Origin: Actinomycetota bacterium | GTDB lineage: Bacteria > Actinomycetota > Humimicrobiia > Humimicrobiales > Humimicrobiaceae | Assembly: GCA_023488645.1 (NCBI GenBank) | Contig: JAMDDL010000041.1 | Span: forward strand, 1-13,999 | DNA length: 13,999 nucleotides | Direction of reading: 5' to 3' | In this document: piece by piece, positions 1-6,570 of the stretch | Numbering within the stretch: position 1 is the stretch's first letter | Layout: every line of letters starts with the position of its first letter | Made by a program: the position numbers and the translations under genes | The notes under the pieces: generated by a model | Seen by the model: the letters and a program-made list of their open reading frames with translations, nothing else | Database searches by the model: none | Told to the model about the DNA's origin: nothing

Positions 1-346
1 TTACACTTTTATCTACATCTTTATTTTTCATGCCTTTAGCCCTAAGCGGGAAAGCAATATTTTCATAAATATTCATTCGGTAATAAAGTGCATAAGATTC
101 AAAAGCTAAAGCAACATTTCTTTCGGCGGGTCCTAATTGGTTTACTACTTTACCATCAAACTGAATTTCGCCTTTACTTATCTCTTCCAATCCTGCAAGC
201 ATACGTAAAGTTGAGCTCTTACCCCCTCCTGAAGGACCAAGTATTGCAAGAAATTCCTTATCATTGCATGTAAAAGTTAAATCTTTGACACCAATAACAT
301 TGCCGTTATAAATTTTCCAAATATTTTTACAATCAATTCTGCTCAT
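1..346 (-). CDS. ABC transporter ATP-binding protein, second ATPase (partial, C-terminus beyond window)
   Basis: This is the N-terminal 115 codons of a sugar-importer (MalK/UgpC-like) ATPase that energises the importer encoded just upstream. The start is ATG at 346 with AGGTGAGG a few bases before it. Translation gives MSRIDCKNIWKIY, a Walker A GPSGGGKSS at residues 37-45, the sequence ERNVALAFESYALYY, and YENIAFPLRAKG before the window ends. The LSGGQ signature, Walker B and TOBE domain are outside the window. At residue 83 a Glu stands where the Q-loop Gln is normal (FESYALY instead of FQSYALY), the same change as in the preceding ATPase. The gene begins 11 bases after the stop of that ATPase, so the two are very probably cotranscribed and form a heterodimer. 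The family assignment is secure; the substrate cannot be read from it. Confidence 0.93.
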   Translation of the reverse strand, partial: MSRIDCKNIWKIYNGNVIGVKDLTFTCNDKEFLAILGPSGGGKSSTLRMLAGLEEISKGEIQFDGKVVNQLGPAERNVALAFESYALYYRMNIYENIAFPLRAKGMKNKDVDKSV

Positions 347-357
347 TTATACCTCAC

Positions 358-1488
358 CTAAGATTTAGAAATTTCCATAGTGTTTTCATAAAAAAATATT
401 TTTTCTGGTACAAAATCAAGCCATACTAAATCTGATATTCGTAATTTTTCGAGTTCACCATCTTCTTCAGTTCTAACTTGAAGTATAGTATTTTCCAGCT
501 CAAAAGAAATAATAAAACTTTCTGCCTCATGTACAATTGCATATACAGGTAATTGAAAAGAATTTTCAGAAAGTTTATTCATTCCGATTTTTATATCCTC
601 ACATCTTATCCCTAATCTAACGTTAAGCTTATCATTTTTTAACTTTGCAACTTTTTCTGCTGCTTCTGTTAATTCTTTTTGAAGTGAAATTGTAAAATAA
701 CTACCAACTTTAAATAATGAATTATTAGCCTCTTTTACTATCTCTCCATCTATCATGTTCATCGGAGGTTCTCCAACTAATCTACCTGTAAAATCTGTTT
801 TTGGTGTATAATATATGTTTTCAGGTGTATCAATTTGTTCAATAGCGCCTTTTCTCAATATCATTATTCTATCTGATAAAGCCAAAGCTTCTCTGTAGTC
901 ATGCGTAACATAGATTATGGTACTTTTGTAATTTACCGCAAATTCCCGTAATAAAGTTTGAGTTGAAAATTTTAATTTTGCATCAAGATGAGCAATTGGT
1001 TCATCTAATAAATAAACTTGCGGTCTTCTGACTAATGCTCTTGCTAATGAAACTCTTTGTTTTTGTCCTCCACTTAAAGCTTGTGGTCTTCTATCTAATA
1101 ATTTTTCAATACCTAAAAAACTTGCAATTTCAACAACTCTTTTTCTTTCTTCTTCTTTGCTAAGATTTAATTTCCATTTTGGTGCTCTTAAGGGAAATGC
1201 AATATTTTCATATACAGAAAAATGGGAGTAAAGATTATAAGTCTCAAAAGCCATAGAAACATTTCTTTCATAAGGAGGCATATTATTCACAATAGCATTA
1301 TTAAATAATATTTTGCCTGAAGTTATCGGCTCAATTCCTGCAATCATTTTTAGAATTGTAGTCTTTCCAGCACCAGTTGGACCCAATATTGAAAAAAACT
1401 CACCCTCTTTAACATCAAAACTTATATTGTTAATAGCTAATTTTCTACCATATAATTTAGTTACATTCACAAATCTTACTTCTACCAT
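358..1488 (-). CDS. ABC transporter ATP-binding protein (CUT1/MalK-like), first ATPase
   Basis: A complete 376-residue cytoplasmic ATPase of a carbohydrate-type importer. Visible motifs are Walker A GPTGAGKTT (36-44), signature LSGGQKQR (138-145), Walker B VYLLDEP (158-164) and switch His in VTHD (194-197). A C-terminal TOBE-like part (about 240-365) contains LGIRCEDIKIG, as in MalK/UgpC relatives. Residue 82, the Q-loop position, is Glu in AFETYNLY rather than Gln. The start ATG at 1488 lies 3 bases after the stop of the small membrane protein gene, implying translational coupling; a G-rich stretch in the end of that gene may serve as ribosome binding site. Together with the next gene it makes a two-ATPase importer, as in the glycerol transporter GlpST and some other CUT1 systems. 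Family confidence is high; substrate is unknown. Confidence 0.95.
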   Translation of the reverse strand: MVEVRFVNVTKLYGRKLAINNISFDVKEGEFFSILGPTGAGKTTILKMIAGIEPITSGKILFNNAIVNNMPPYERNVSMAFETYNLYSHFSVYENIAFPLRAPKWKLNLSKEEERKRVVEIASFLGIEKLLDRRPQALSGGQKQRVSLARALVRRPQVYLLDEPIAHLDAKLKFSTQTLLREFAVNYKSTIIYVTHDYREALALSDRIMILRKGAIEQIDTPENIYYTPKTDFTGRLVGEPPMNMIDGEIVKEANNSLFKVGSYFTISLQKELTEAAEKVAKLKNDKLNVRLGIRCEDIKIGMNKLSENSFQLPVYAIVHEAESFIISFELENTILQVRTEEDGELEKLRISDLVWLDFVPEKIFFYENTMEISKS

Positions 1489-1491
1489 TTT

Positions 1492-1686
1492 TTATTCAGC
1501 CCCCTCATCATGATCTTCTACTGGTCGAGGACCAAACTTGAATGTTATAAAAGCAAGTATTGTTGCAATTATCGTGCCAATCCATGCTGGTAAATTAGGA
1601 AATAGCCCAATCCAAATATAAAATACACCAATCCAAACTATTATTGACCAAAACAACCAATTACCCATTGTCATTCTTGGTAACAT
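1492..1686 (-). CDS. Small two-helix membrane protein within ABC importer operon
   Basis: A 64-residue protein that I do not recognise as a named family. It has two hydrophobic segments, about residues 9-28 (rich in Trp and Ile) and 33-50, joined by a short LFPNLPAW turn, and an acidic tail, VEDHDEGAE. It sits between the second permease and the first ATPase, with only 3 bases to the ATPase start. AAAGGAG lies about 13 bases before the ATG, a rather long spacing. Small membrane proteins (DUF2160) also occur in glycerol ABC transporter operons of Rhizobium type, and this could be an analogous accessory subunit. Similarity to DUF2160 is not evident by eye. Its retention inside a tight operon and its clean reading frame argue that it is a real gene. 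Confidence 0.8.
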   Translation of the reverse strand: MLPRMTMGNWLFWSIIVWIGVFYIWIGLFPNLPAWIGTIIATILAFITFKFGPRPVEDHDEGAE

Positions 1687-1775
1687 AATATTAATTTCGC
1701 TCCTTTAAGATTTTAAAATAATAATTTTTTAAAAATAACCTGATTTTATATTTAAAAACTATAATAGTAATTTAA

Positions 1776-2606
1776 CTAACCTTTTACAGCTCCAAAAGTT
1801 AAACCTCTAATAATATATCTTTGCATAAACCAGGCAGCTACCAGGGTAGGAAGTACTCCAATTGCAGCTCCTGCAGCCATAGGTCCATATTGTACTTCAA
1901 TTGAACCCCAAAATGATGAAATCAGAACAGTTAACGGTCGTGCAACATTTCTTGTGAATAAAAAAGAAAACAAAAATTCATTCCAAGACCAAATTAAGCA
2001 AAAAACAGAGGTTGTTGCAATTCCTGGCAAAACCAAAGGAAGAACAATTCTCCTAAATATATTAAAACGCCCATAACCGTCTATTAATGCTGCTTGCTCA
2101 AGTTCAACAGGTACATCTTTAAAAAATCCATACATTAGAAAAGTTGCAAAAGAAACATTAAAATACATGAGTAAAAGGATAAGACCAATATGGGTATCTA
2201 ACAAACCTAATTTTCTAAATAAAATAAAAAAAGGGAGAGCTGCCACAACACCTGGAAACATTCTAGTAGAAATAGTTGTAAAAAGTAAATGGCCACCACC
2301 AGTATTCCATCTGGCAAAACTATAAGCAGCAGGCAATGATATTATCATTACAAGTATTGTGCTTGATACACTAATAATAACAGTATTTAATAAATCTTTA
2401 AAAAATGGGAAATCTATAAATATTCGTTTAAAATTATCAAGCGTAGGAGTAAATATTATTTGTTTTATTAGTTGTCCAGTCATAATATCATTTGCTGATT
2501 TAAATGCAGTAAGATAAATCCATAATAAAGGTCCTAAAGCAATTACCAGAATAATAATAGTTATAACCCAAAAAAATATTCTTTGTATCGCAACACGTTT
2601 TTTCAT
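1776..2606 (-). CDS. Carbohydrate ABC transporter permease (MalG-like, second permease)
   Basis: A 276-residue inner-membrane permease with about six hydrophobic segments, the first at residues 10-33. The cytoplasmic coupling motif of binding-protein-dependent permeases is clear: VELEQAALIDGYGRFNIFRRIVLP, matching the EAA-G-I-LP pattern. The C-terminus FMQRYIIRGLTFGAVKG is typical of MalG-type subunits. The ATG at 2606 follows GGAAGG at a good distance and lies 17 bases after the stop of the first permease gene. An 89-base AT-rich gap with no gene separates its stop from the next gene. It should pair with the other permease to form the translocation path. Confidence 0.95.
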   Translation of the reverse strand: MKKRVAIQRIFFWVITIIILVIALGPLLWIYLTAFKSANDIMTGQLIKQIIFTPTLDNFKRIFIDFPFFKDLLNTVIISVSSTILVMIISLPAAYSFARWNTGGGHLLFTTISTRMFPGVVAALPFFILFRKLGLLDTHIGLILLLMYFNVSFATFLMYGFFKDVPVELEQAALIDGYGRFNIFRRIVLPLVLPGIATTSVFCLIWSWNEFLFSFLFTRNVARPLTVLISSFWGSIEVQYGPMAAGAAIGVLPTLVAAWFMQRYIIRGLTFGAVKG

Positions 2607-2623
2607 TTTTAACCTTCCATTTC

Positions 2624-3562
2624 TTACTTAGATGAAGCTTCTAAAGCTTTAATAAGTTGTCTAAACATAACTGCACCAAGTATTATGGTTAAATATAAAC
2701 ACATAATTGCTAGTGTCGAACCATATCCAACATCAAAATATACAAATGAAGTTCTATAAACCATCCAATCAAGCAACTCTGTATTTGCAGCACCTCTAGT
2801 TGTTCCATACAATGGATCAAATAACCTAATTAACCACATAGTTCTTAAAAGAGTTATAATTACAATTAATGGACTAAGCATTGGAAGTGTTAATTTTCTA
2901 AAAGTAAACCAACCTGAAGCACCGTCAACTTTTGAAGCTTCAAAAACATCTCTAGGTAAACTTTTTAATCCCGCAAGTAATACAGAAGCAGAAAATGGAA
3001 ACCATTGCCATATAGTTATTCCACAAATAGTAAATAAAGCAATTTTTTCATCCCACCATTTAACTCTCCCAATTCCTATTGCACTTAATACCTGGTTTAT
3101 AAAACCAATATTATATTCAAGTAGAAAATTCCAAACTAATGATAAAATCAAAGGAGCTACTAACAAGGGCATTAAAACAACACCTCGAACAAAATTTTGT
3201 CCCTTAAAATCTCTATTCCATAACATTGCTATACCCATGCCAATCAATAATTCAGAAATAATACATATTACAGTAGCTTCAATAGTACGGCGAAAAGGTA
3301 TCCAAAAAGATGAATCACGCATCATCGTTCTATAGTTTTTAAGACCAACAAATATAGTACCAGTTAATCCACCTTCTCGAAAAGAATTAATTATACAATA
3401 AATAAGAGGATAAAACATAAATATTAATAATACTAAAATTAACGGTATAAGAAGCACCCATTTAAAATACTTATCACTGGAAAGAGTTTCCCAAACCGAA
3501 GGTTTTCTTCCCAAATATGCATTTGCATTTATTTCAACAACATTATTTTTTGTATTCACCAT
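2624..3562 (-). CDS. Carbohydrate ABC transporter permease (MalF-like, first permease)
   Basis: A CUT1 permease of 312 residues from the ATG at 3562; the open frame extends upstream to a TTG at 3613 (329 residues) that lacks a ribosome binding site. From the ATG the protein has a cytoplasmic N-terminus, a first membrane segment around KWVLLIPLILVLLIFMF, five further hydrophobic stretches, and the coupling motif DVFEASKVDGASGWFTFRKLTLP near the C-terminal third. AAGGAG lies about 12 bases before this ATG. A five-codon frame starting at 3573 ends on a TGA that overlaps the ATG as ATGGTGA, so coupling or an alternative start is possible. It forms the membrane channel with the next permease. The start choice is the only real uncertainty. 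Confidence 0.92.
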   Translation of the reverse strand: MVNTKNNVVEINANAYLGRKPSVWETLSSDKYFKWVLLIPLILVLLIFMFYPLIYCIINSFREGGLTGTIFVGLKNYRTMMRDSSFWIPFRRTIEATVICIISELLIGMGIAMLWNRDFKGQNFVRGVVLMPLLVAPLILSLVWNFLLEYNIGFINQVLSAIGIGRVKWWDEKIALFTICGITIWQWFPFSASVLLAGLKSLPRDVFEASKVDGASGWFTFRKLTLPMLSPLIVIITLLRTMWLIRLFDPLYGTTRGAANTELLDWMVYRTSFVYFDVGYGSTLAIMCLYLTIILGAVMFRQLIKALEASSK

Positions 3563-3651
3563 ATTGCACGCATTCTCCTTTTTATTTAAAGCCTCTTTTC
3601 TACCTGCAATCAATAAAAAAATATATTAATTAGATAAAAGAAAAAATACAC

Positions 3652-3691
3652 AGATAGAAATACCCACTGTAAATAGCGGGTATTTCTATCT
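3652..3691 (-). terminator. Strong intercistronic hairpin between binding protein and permease genes
   Basis: Two 17-base arms (3652-3668 and 3675-3691) pair around a 6-base loop. Fourteen outer base pairs are perfect and one inner pair is G-U when read as minus-strand RNA, which fits transcription on that strand. The hairpin begins 11 bases after the binding-protein stop codon and is followed by a U-rich stretch (GTGTATTTTTTCTTTT). In other sugar importers such a structure stops part of the transcripts or protects the upstream mRNA, so that more binding protein than permease is made. That role is inferred here. Confidence 0.8.
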
Positions 3692-3702
3692 AAAACTAAG
3701 AT

Positions 3703-5274
3703 TTATTCTTCTTTAATAGGTATCTTATCAAATTTGGAAGTTAACTCTACAGTTTGCTTGCATAGTTCATCAATACCAGCTTGAGCTGACATTTCATTAT
3801 GAATAGGTTTTGCAAGTACATTCATCTGCATTTCGTAAACTTTTCCAGCAGCAGTAGAATTAAAATACCATGCATTTTTTATAAAATCTACATAACTCTG
3901 ATCAGTCCAGTTTGAAAGTAAGTAGTCAACAAGAATCCCGTATGGATACATATTTTCTGCAGTTTTCCATTCTGGATTAGATAAAACATCCATTCTAGTG
4001 GTAAGTTGTCCTCCTTCTTTCATAACTGCTTCCTGGCATTCATAAGATGAAAGATATCTAACCAGCCAATATGCTGCTTCAGGATTTTTACTTGCTTTTG
4101 TTACCCCAAATGACCATGCACCAGTATATGGTTTATTACCAAGTGTAGGATATATACCTAATTTTGCATTAGGATCTTTTGGTGCAACTTTATCTTTTAA
4201 AATAGAAGCAGTCCAAGCAAAGCAATTAGAGAACATAGTATTTTGAATAATTGCACGGCCTTCACCTTGTTCAGTAACTACAAAATCAAAGTTAGCTGTT
4301 AAACAACCGGGAGAGGCAAATTTTGTAAGAGCAATATAATTTTCCATAGTTTTAACCATTGCATCTTTATAATCCTTAAGAATAGTATAATTAGTTACCT
4401 TTCCTGATGCATCTCTATTAACCTTTACATAATCATATCCCTGCCCCCATAAATAACAACTAAATTCATCATTATCCTGATAAGCTCCTGCTTGCATAGC
4501 TAATCCGTATAGATCCTGATCAAGTGTTTGACCTTTTAACTTATCACCCTTTTTCCTGGTGAAAAATTCACCCTGATCTCTTAACTGTTGAAAATTAGTA
4601 GCAGGTTTTAAATCATAACCATATTTTGCTTTGAAATTAGCTTGTTCAGTTGGATCATCAAATACATCCTGTCTTATGAACATACCCATATGGTAAGTAT
4701 AAAATGGGAGTACCATTTGCTTACCATTTGCCTGGCCACAAGCTAGAATAACTGGAGAATGATTTTTAACATCAGCATTAAATGCATCAACAGAATCATA
4801 TTTTGCCGCTAATTCTCTTAAATCATATAAATATTGAGACCATTCATTGGTCCATGATGTTTCAACATACGCTAAGTCATATACCCCAGTTCCAGCCACT
4901 AACTCAACGTTTTCCTTTGAGTAAACAACAGGTGAGGCAACTCTTTCTACATTAACTTTAACTCCAGTCTTATCAGTAAATTTTTGAATATAAGGCACTA
5001 TTTTGTCAAATACTGCACCAGTTTCAACTATTAAATTTAGTGCAGATTTATTTTTAATTTCAGGTATATTATCAAGACTAAAAGGTTTTGCCTCTTTTGC
5101 TGCTGCTGTAGTTGTAGCTGCTGCTGTGGTTTCTGTTGCTGCTGCTGTAGTTGTAGCTGCTGCTGTGGTTTCTGCTGCTGCTGCAGTAGTAGTAGCTGCC
5201 CCTGCTTTACAACCAACAAAAGATATGCTTAGAGCTAAACTAATAACTGCAAGTATTACTAAAAACTTTTTCAC
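3703..5274 (-). CDS. Extracellular solute-binding lipoprotein, carbohydrate ABC importer
   Basis: A 523-residue lipoprotein that should capture the substrate outside the cell and deliver it to the permeases. The start is GTG at 5274, preceded by AAAGGGGG. The signal peptide MKKFLVILAVISLALSISFVGC has a lipobox ending in Cys22. It is followed by a 40-residue Ala/Thr/Glu linker encoded by 39-bp repeats. The mature domain resembles family 1 sugar-binding proteins: a segment FDDPTEQANFKAKYGYDLKPATNFQQLRDQGEFFTR and a late GAWSFGVTKASKNPEAAYWLVRYL helix are typical. At 523 residues it is longer than the usual 400-450, partly through the linker. It is first in the importer operon and ends 11 bases before a strong hairpin. 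Specificity cannot be read; sugar, polyol or a glycerol-type compound are all possible. Confidence 0.93.
   Translation of the reverse strand: MKKFLVILAVISLALSISFVGCKAGAATTTAAAAETTAAATTTAAATETTAAATTTAAAKEAKPFSLDNIPEIKNKSALNLIVETGAVFDKIVPYIQKFTDKTGVKVNVERVASPVVYSKENVELVAGTGVYDLAYVETSWTNEWSQYLYDLRELAAKYDSVDAFNADVKNHSPVILACGQANGKQMVLPFYTYHMGMFIRQDVFDDPTEQANFKAKYGYDLKPATNFQQLRDQGEFFTRKKGDKLKGQTLDQDLYGLAMQAGAYQDNDEFSCYLWGQGYDYVKVNRDASGKVTNYTILKDYKDAMVKTMENYIALTKFASPGCLTANFDFVVTEQGEGRAIIQNTMFSNCFAWTASILKDKVAPKDPNAKLGIYPTLGNKPYTGAWSFGVTKASKNPEAAYWLVRYLSSYECQEAVMKEGGQLTTRMDVLSNPEWKTAENMYPYGILVDYLLSNWTDQSYVDFIKNAWYFNSTAAGKVYEMQMNVLAKPIHNEMSAQAGIDELCKQTVELTSKFDKIPIKEE
5097..5174 (-). repeat. Two perfect 39-bp tandem repeats encoding the lipoprotein linker
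   Basis: Positions 5097-5135 and 5136-5174 are identical copies of a 39-base unit. A decayed third copy runs to about 5200. Each unit encodes 13 residues of Ala, Thr and one Glu, placed between the lipid anchor Cys22 and the folded domain. The repeat keeps the frame, so gain or loss of units would change only the linker length. It is GC-rich compared with its surroundings. Confidence 0.95.
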
Positions 5275-5388
5275 AAAATCCCCCTTTCATTAATAAAAAA
5301 TTAATAAATTTACTTGAAAGCTTTTTTTACTTTCTGTAGTAACAGGGAAAAAATTATTTTTTATTATTTTGCACTATCACCTCCCTTT

Positions 5389-5414
5389 ATAATAATAATT
5401 TCCTTTATTATCAT
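5389..5414 (-). promoter_or_regulatory. Leader hairpin presenting AGGAAA, upstream of the binding-protein gene
   Basis: In minus-strand RNA, ATGATAATAA (5414-5405) can pair with TTATTATTAT (5398-5389) around the loop AGGAAA, giving 10 pairs with one G-U. Purine-rich Shine-Dalgarno-like runs flank it on both sides (AAGGAGTG before, AAAGGGAGGTGAT after). It lies about 115-140 bases upstream of the GTG start. A chance A/T pairing is quite possible. Confidence 0.35.
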
Positions 5415-5640
5415 CACTCCTTCCATTGAAACAAAAAATTAAAAAAAATTTTAACTTCTTTAAATATTTTTTATTTTTAAATTCATATTTAAAATAATTC
5501 TTAAATTTAATTTCAATAAAATTTATTTATATATTTCTTAAAAAAATAAATAGCTTATTTACGCTAATAATGTGATTGTATCTATTGAATATAATAAAGA
5601 CAAAAAATAAATTCTGTTTGAAAGTTGAATTCATTTTTTT

Positions 5641-5672
5641 TTAAAATTAATAATTTTTAAAATTAATAATTA
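5641..5672. repeat. Tandem 16-bp AT repeat in the control region
   Basis: Units 5641-5656 and 5657-5672 match at 15 of 16 bases (TTAAAATTAATAATTT). A shorter third match follows near 5690. All bases are A or T, so it may be no more than local duplication, or curved DNA next to the promoter. Confidence 0.6.
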
Positions 5673-5708
5673 AAAAAACCTATAAAGCTTTTAAAATTAA
5701 AATAAAAA

Positions 5709-5725
5709 TTGTATATTATATACAA
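5709..5725. promoter_or_regulatory. Palindromic operator candidate for the GntR/FCD regulators
   Basis: TTGTATATTATATACAA is a perfect inverted repeat with 8-base arms around one central base. The outer TTGTATA/TATACAA half-sites resemble the TNGTNNNACNA-type operators of FCD-family GntR proteins. It begins 2 bases downstream of the proposed minus-strand -10 box and covers the expected start point, the position of a repressor block. The complementary strand also contains TATAAT inside it (5720-5715). The pairing with the nearby regulators is inferred. Confidence 0.6.
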
Positions 5726-5726
5726 A

Positions 5727-5755
5727 ATCTTAAAATAATTAAAAATTATTGTCAA
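5727..5755 (-). promoter_or_regulatory. Sigma-70-type promoter for the importer operon
   Basis: On the minus strand a perfect -35 box TTGACA (5755-5750) is followed after 17 bases by TAAGAT (5732-5727), four of six matches to TATAAT. Transcription would start near 5720 and leave a leader of about 445 bases before the GTG at 5274. The perfect -35 box is notable in A/T-only surroundings. A nearer promoter cannot be excluded because chance -10 boxes abound here. Confidence 0.55.
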
Positions 5756-5838
5756 GTAGTTTTAAAAAAATAAATTTTATAAGCAAAATTAAAAAGTCTT
5801 GGGATTTTTTATTATTGTAAAAAAATAAATTTCATTAT

Positions 5839-5866
5839 TTTACTAATTTAAAATAGACTCTATAAT
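5839..5866 (+). promoter_or_regulatory. Promoter candidate for the GntR pair
   Basis: TTTACT (5839-5844), a 16-base spacer and a perfect TATAAT (5861-5866) point towards the ATG at 5914, giving a leader of about 40 bases. The high A/T content weakens the case. Confidence 0.45.
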
Positions 5867-5913
5867 AAATAAAATAAACAATAATTAAGAGTAGATAAAT
5901 TTTTAAAAAACCT

Positions 5914-6570
5914 ATGGATCTTAAATATAGACATAAAAACCTAAGTGATTATGCATATAAAAAAATAAAAACACTTATATTAAATGATATTTTAAAAAAT
6001 GGTGAAAAAATCGTTCAAGAAAAAATGGCAAAAAAACTTGGAATCAGTAAAATACCAATTATACAAGCACTTACGATATTACAAAATGAGAGACTTATTG
6101 AATACTATCCAAGAAGAGGGTTTTTCGTAAGAGAATTAACTTATAAGGAATTTATAGAAATACTTGATATTAGAAGAATATTGGAAAGCCTTGCAATAAA
6201 AAAAATTATCGAAAATTTGAACGAACAAATAAAATCTAAATTATTAGAATTCTTAGATGGATTTGAACTTTATAATAAAACAAAAAAATACAAAAAATAT
6301 TATGACTTAGATAAAAAGTTTCATTATTATTTAATTGAAGCTTCTAATAATTCTTATTTAATTAACATAAATGATACATTCAATATTTTGTTACTTTGTT
6401 ATACCAAAGGATTTAAAACTGATATTAATATTAGTATAGAACATCATAGAAAAATAATAGATGCTATCCTAAATAAAGAAACAGAAAAAGCAATAAATTT
6501 AATTAAGGAACATACTGAACATAAAAAGGAGTCACATTTAATTGAAGCAAATAAAACTAATTCAAGATAA
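5914..6570 (+). CDS. GntR-family transcriptional regulator, FCD subfamily (copy 1)
   Basis: A 218-residue DNA-binding regulator. Residues 1-75 form the winged helix-turn-helix, ending in the wing YYPRRGFFV. Residues 80-205 form the helical FCD ligand domain, in which Asp133, His137, His177 or His178, and His200 stand where FCD proteins bind a metal ion. The recognition helix is unusual: SKIPIIQALTILQ replaces the common SRTPVREALRRLE, so the normally conserved Arg-Glu pair is absent. The start is ATG at 5914 with only a weak ribosome binding site. It is divergent from the importer operon and overlaps the next, paralogous gene by 29 bases. A repressor of the importer and perhaps of the catabolic genes, released by a small acid or sugar-derived ligand, is the likely role. 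The ligand is not known. Confidence 0.9.
   Translation: MDLKYRHKNLSDYAYKKIKTLILNDILKNGEKIVQEKMAKKLGISKIPIIQALTILQNERLIEYYPRRGFFVRELTYKEFIEILDIRRILESLAIKKIIENLNEQIKSKLLEFLDGFELYNKTKKYKKYYDLDKKFHYYLIEASNNSYLININDTFNILLLCYTKGFKTDINISIEHHRKIIDAILNKETEKAINLIKEHTEHKKESHLIEANKTNSR

Larger units (their letters stand above)
5275..5913. other. Long AT-rich divergent control region
   Basis: These 639 bases separate the importer operon (minus) from the GntR genes (plus) and contain no convincing protein-coding gene. On the minus side they hold a candidate promoter and palindrome (5709-5755), a tandem AT repeat (5641-5672), a leader hairpin (5389-5414) and a strong Shine-Dalgarno-like GGGAGGTGAT before a six-codon frame near 5370. 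On the plus side a promoter candidate lies at 5839-5866. The remainder is A/T-rich sequence in which I see nothing more. Confidence 0.75.

Noticed and set aside
5097..5200. Repeat cluster as a possible CRISPR array
   Set aside because: The units are directly adjacent with no spacers and encode an in-frame protein linker.
1..5274. Glycerol importer GlpSTPQV
   Set aside because: The paired ATPases and small membrane protein are suggestive, but the linked kinase is xylulokinase-like rather than GlpK and no glycerol-3-phosphate dehydrogenase is seen, so I did not assign the substrate.
5003..5293. Plus-strand frame rich in Ala and Val, and a Gln/Leu-rich minus frame at 5037-5219
   Set aside because: Both are other-frame readings of the 39-bp repeats inside the lipoprotein gene, which has a signal peptide, lipobox and folded domain.
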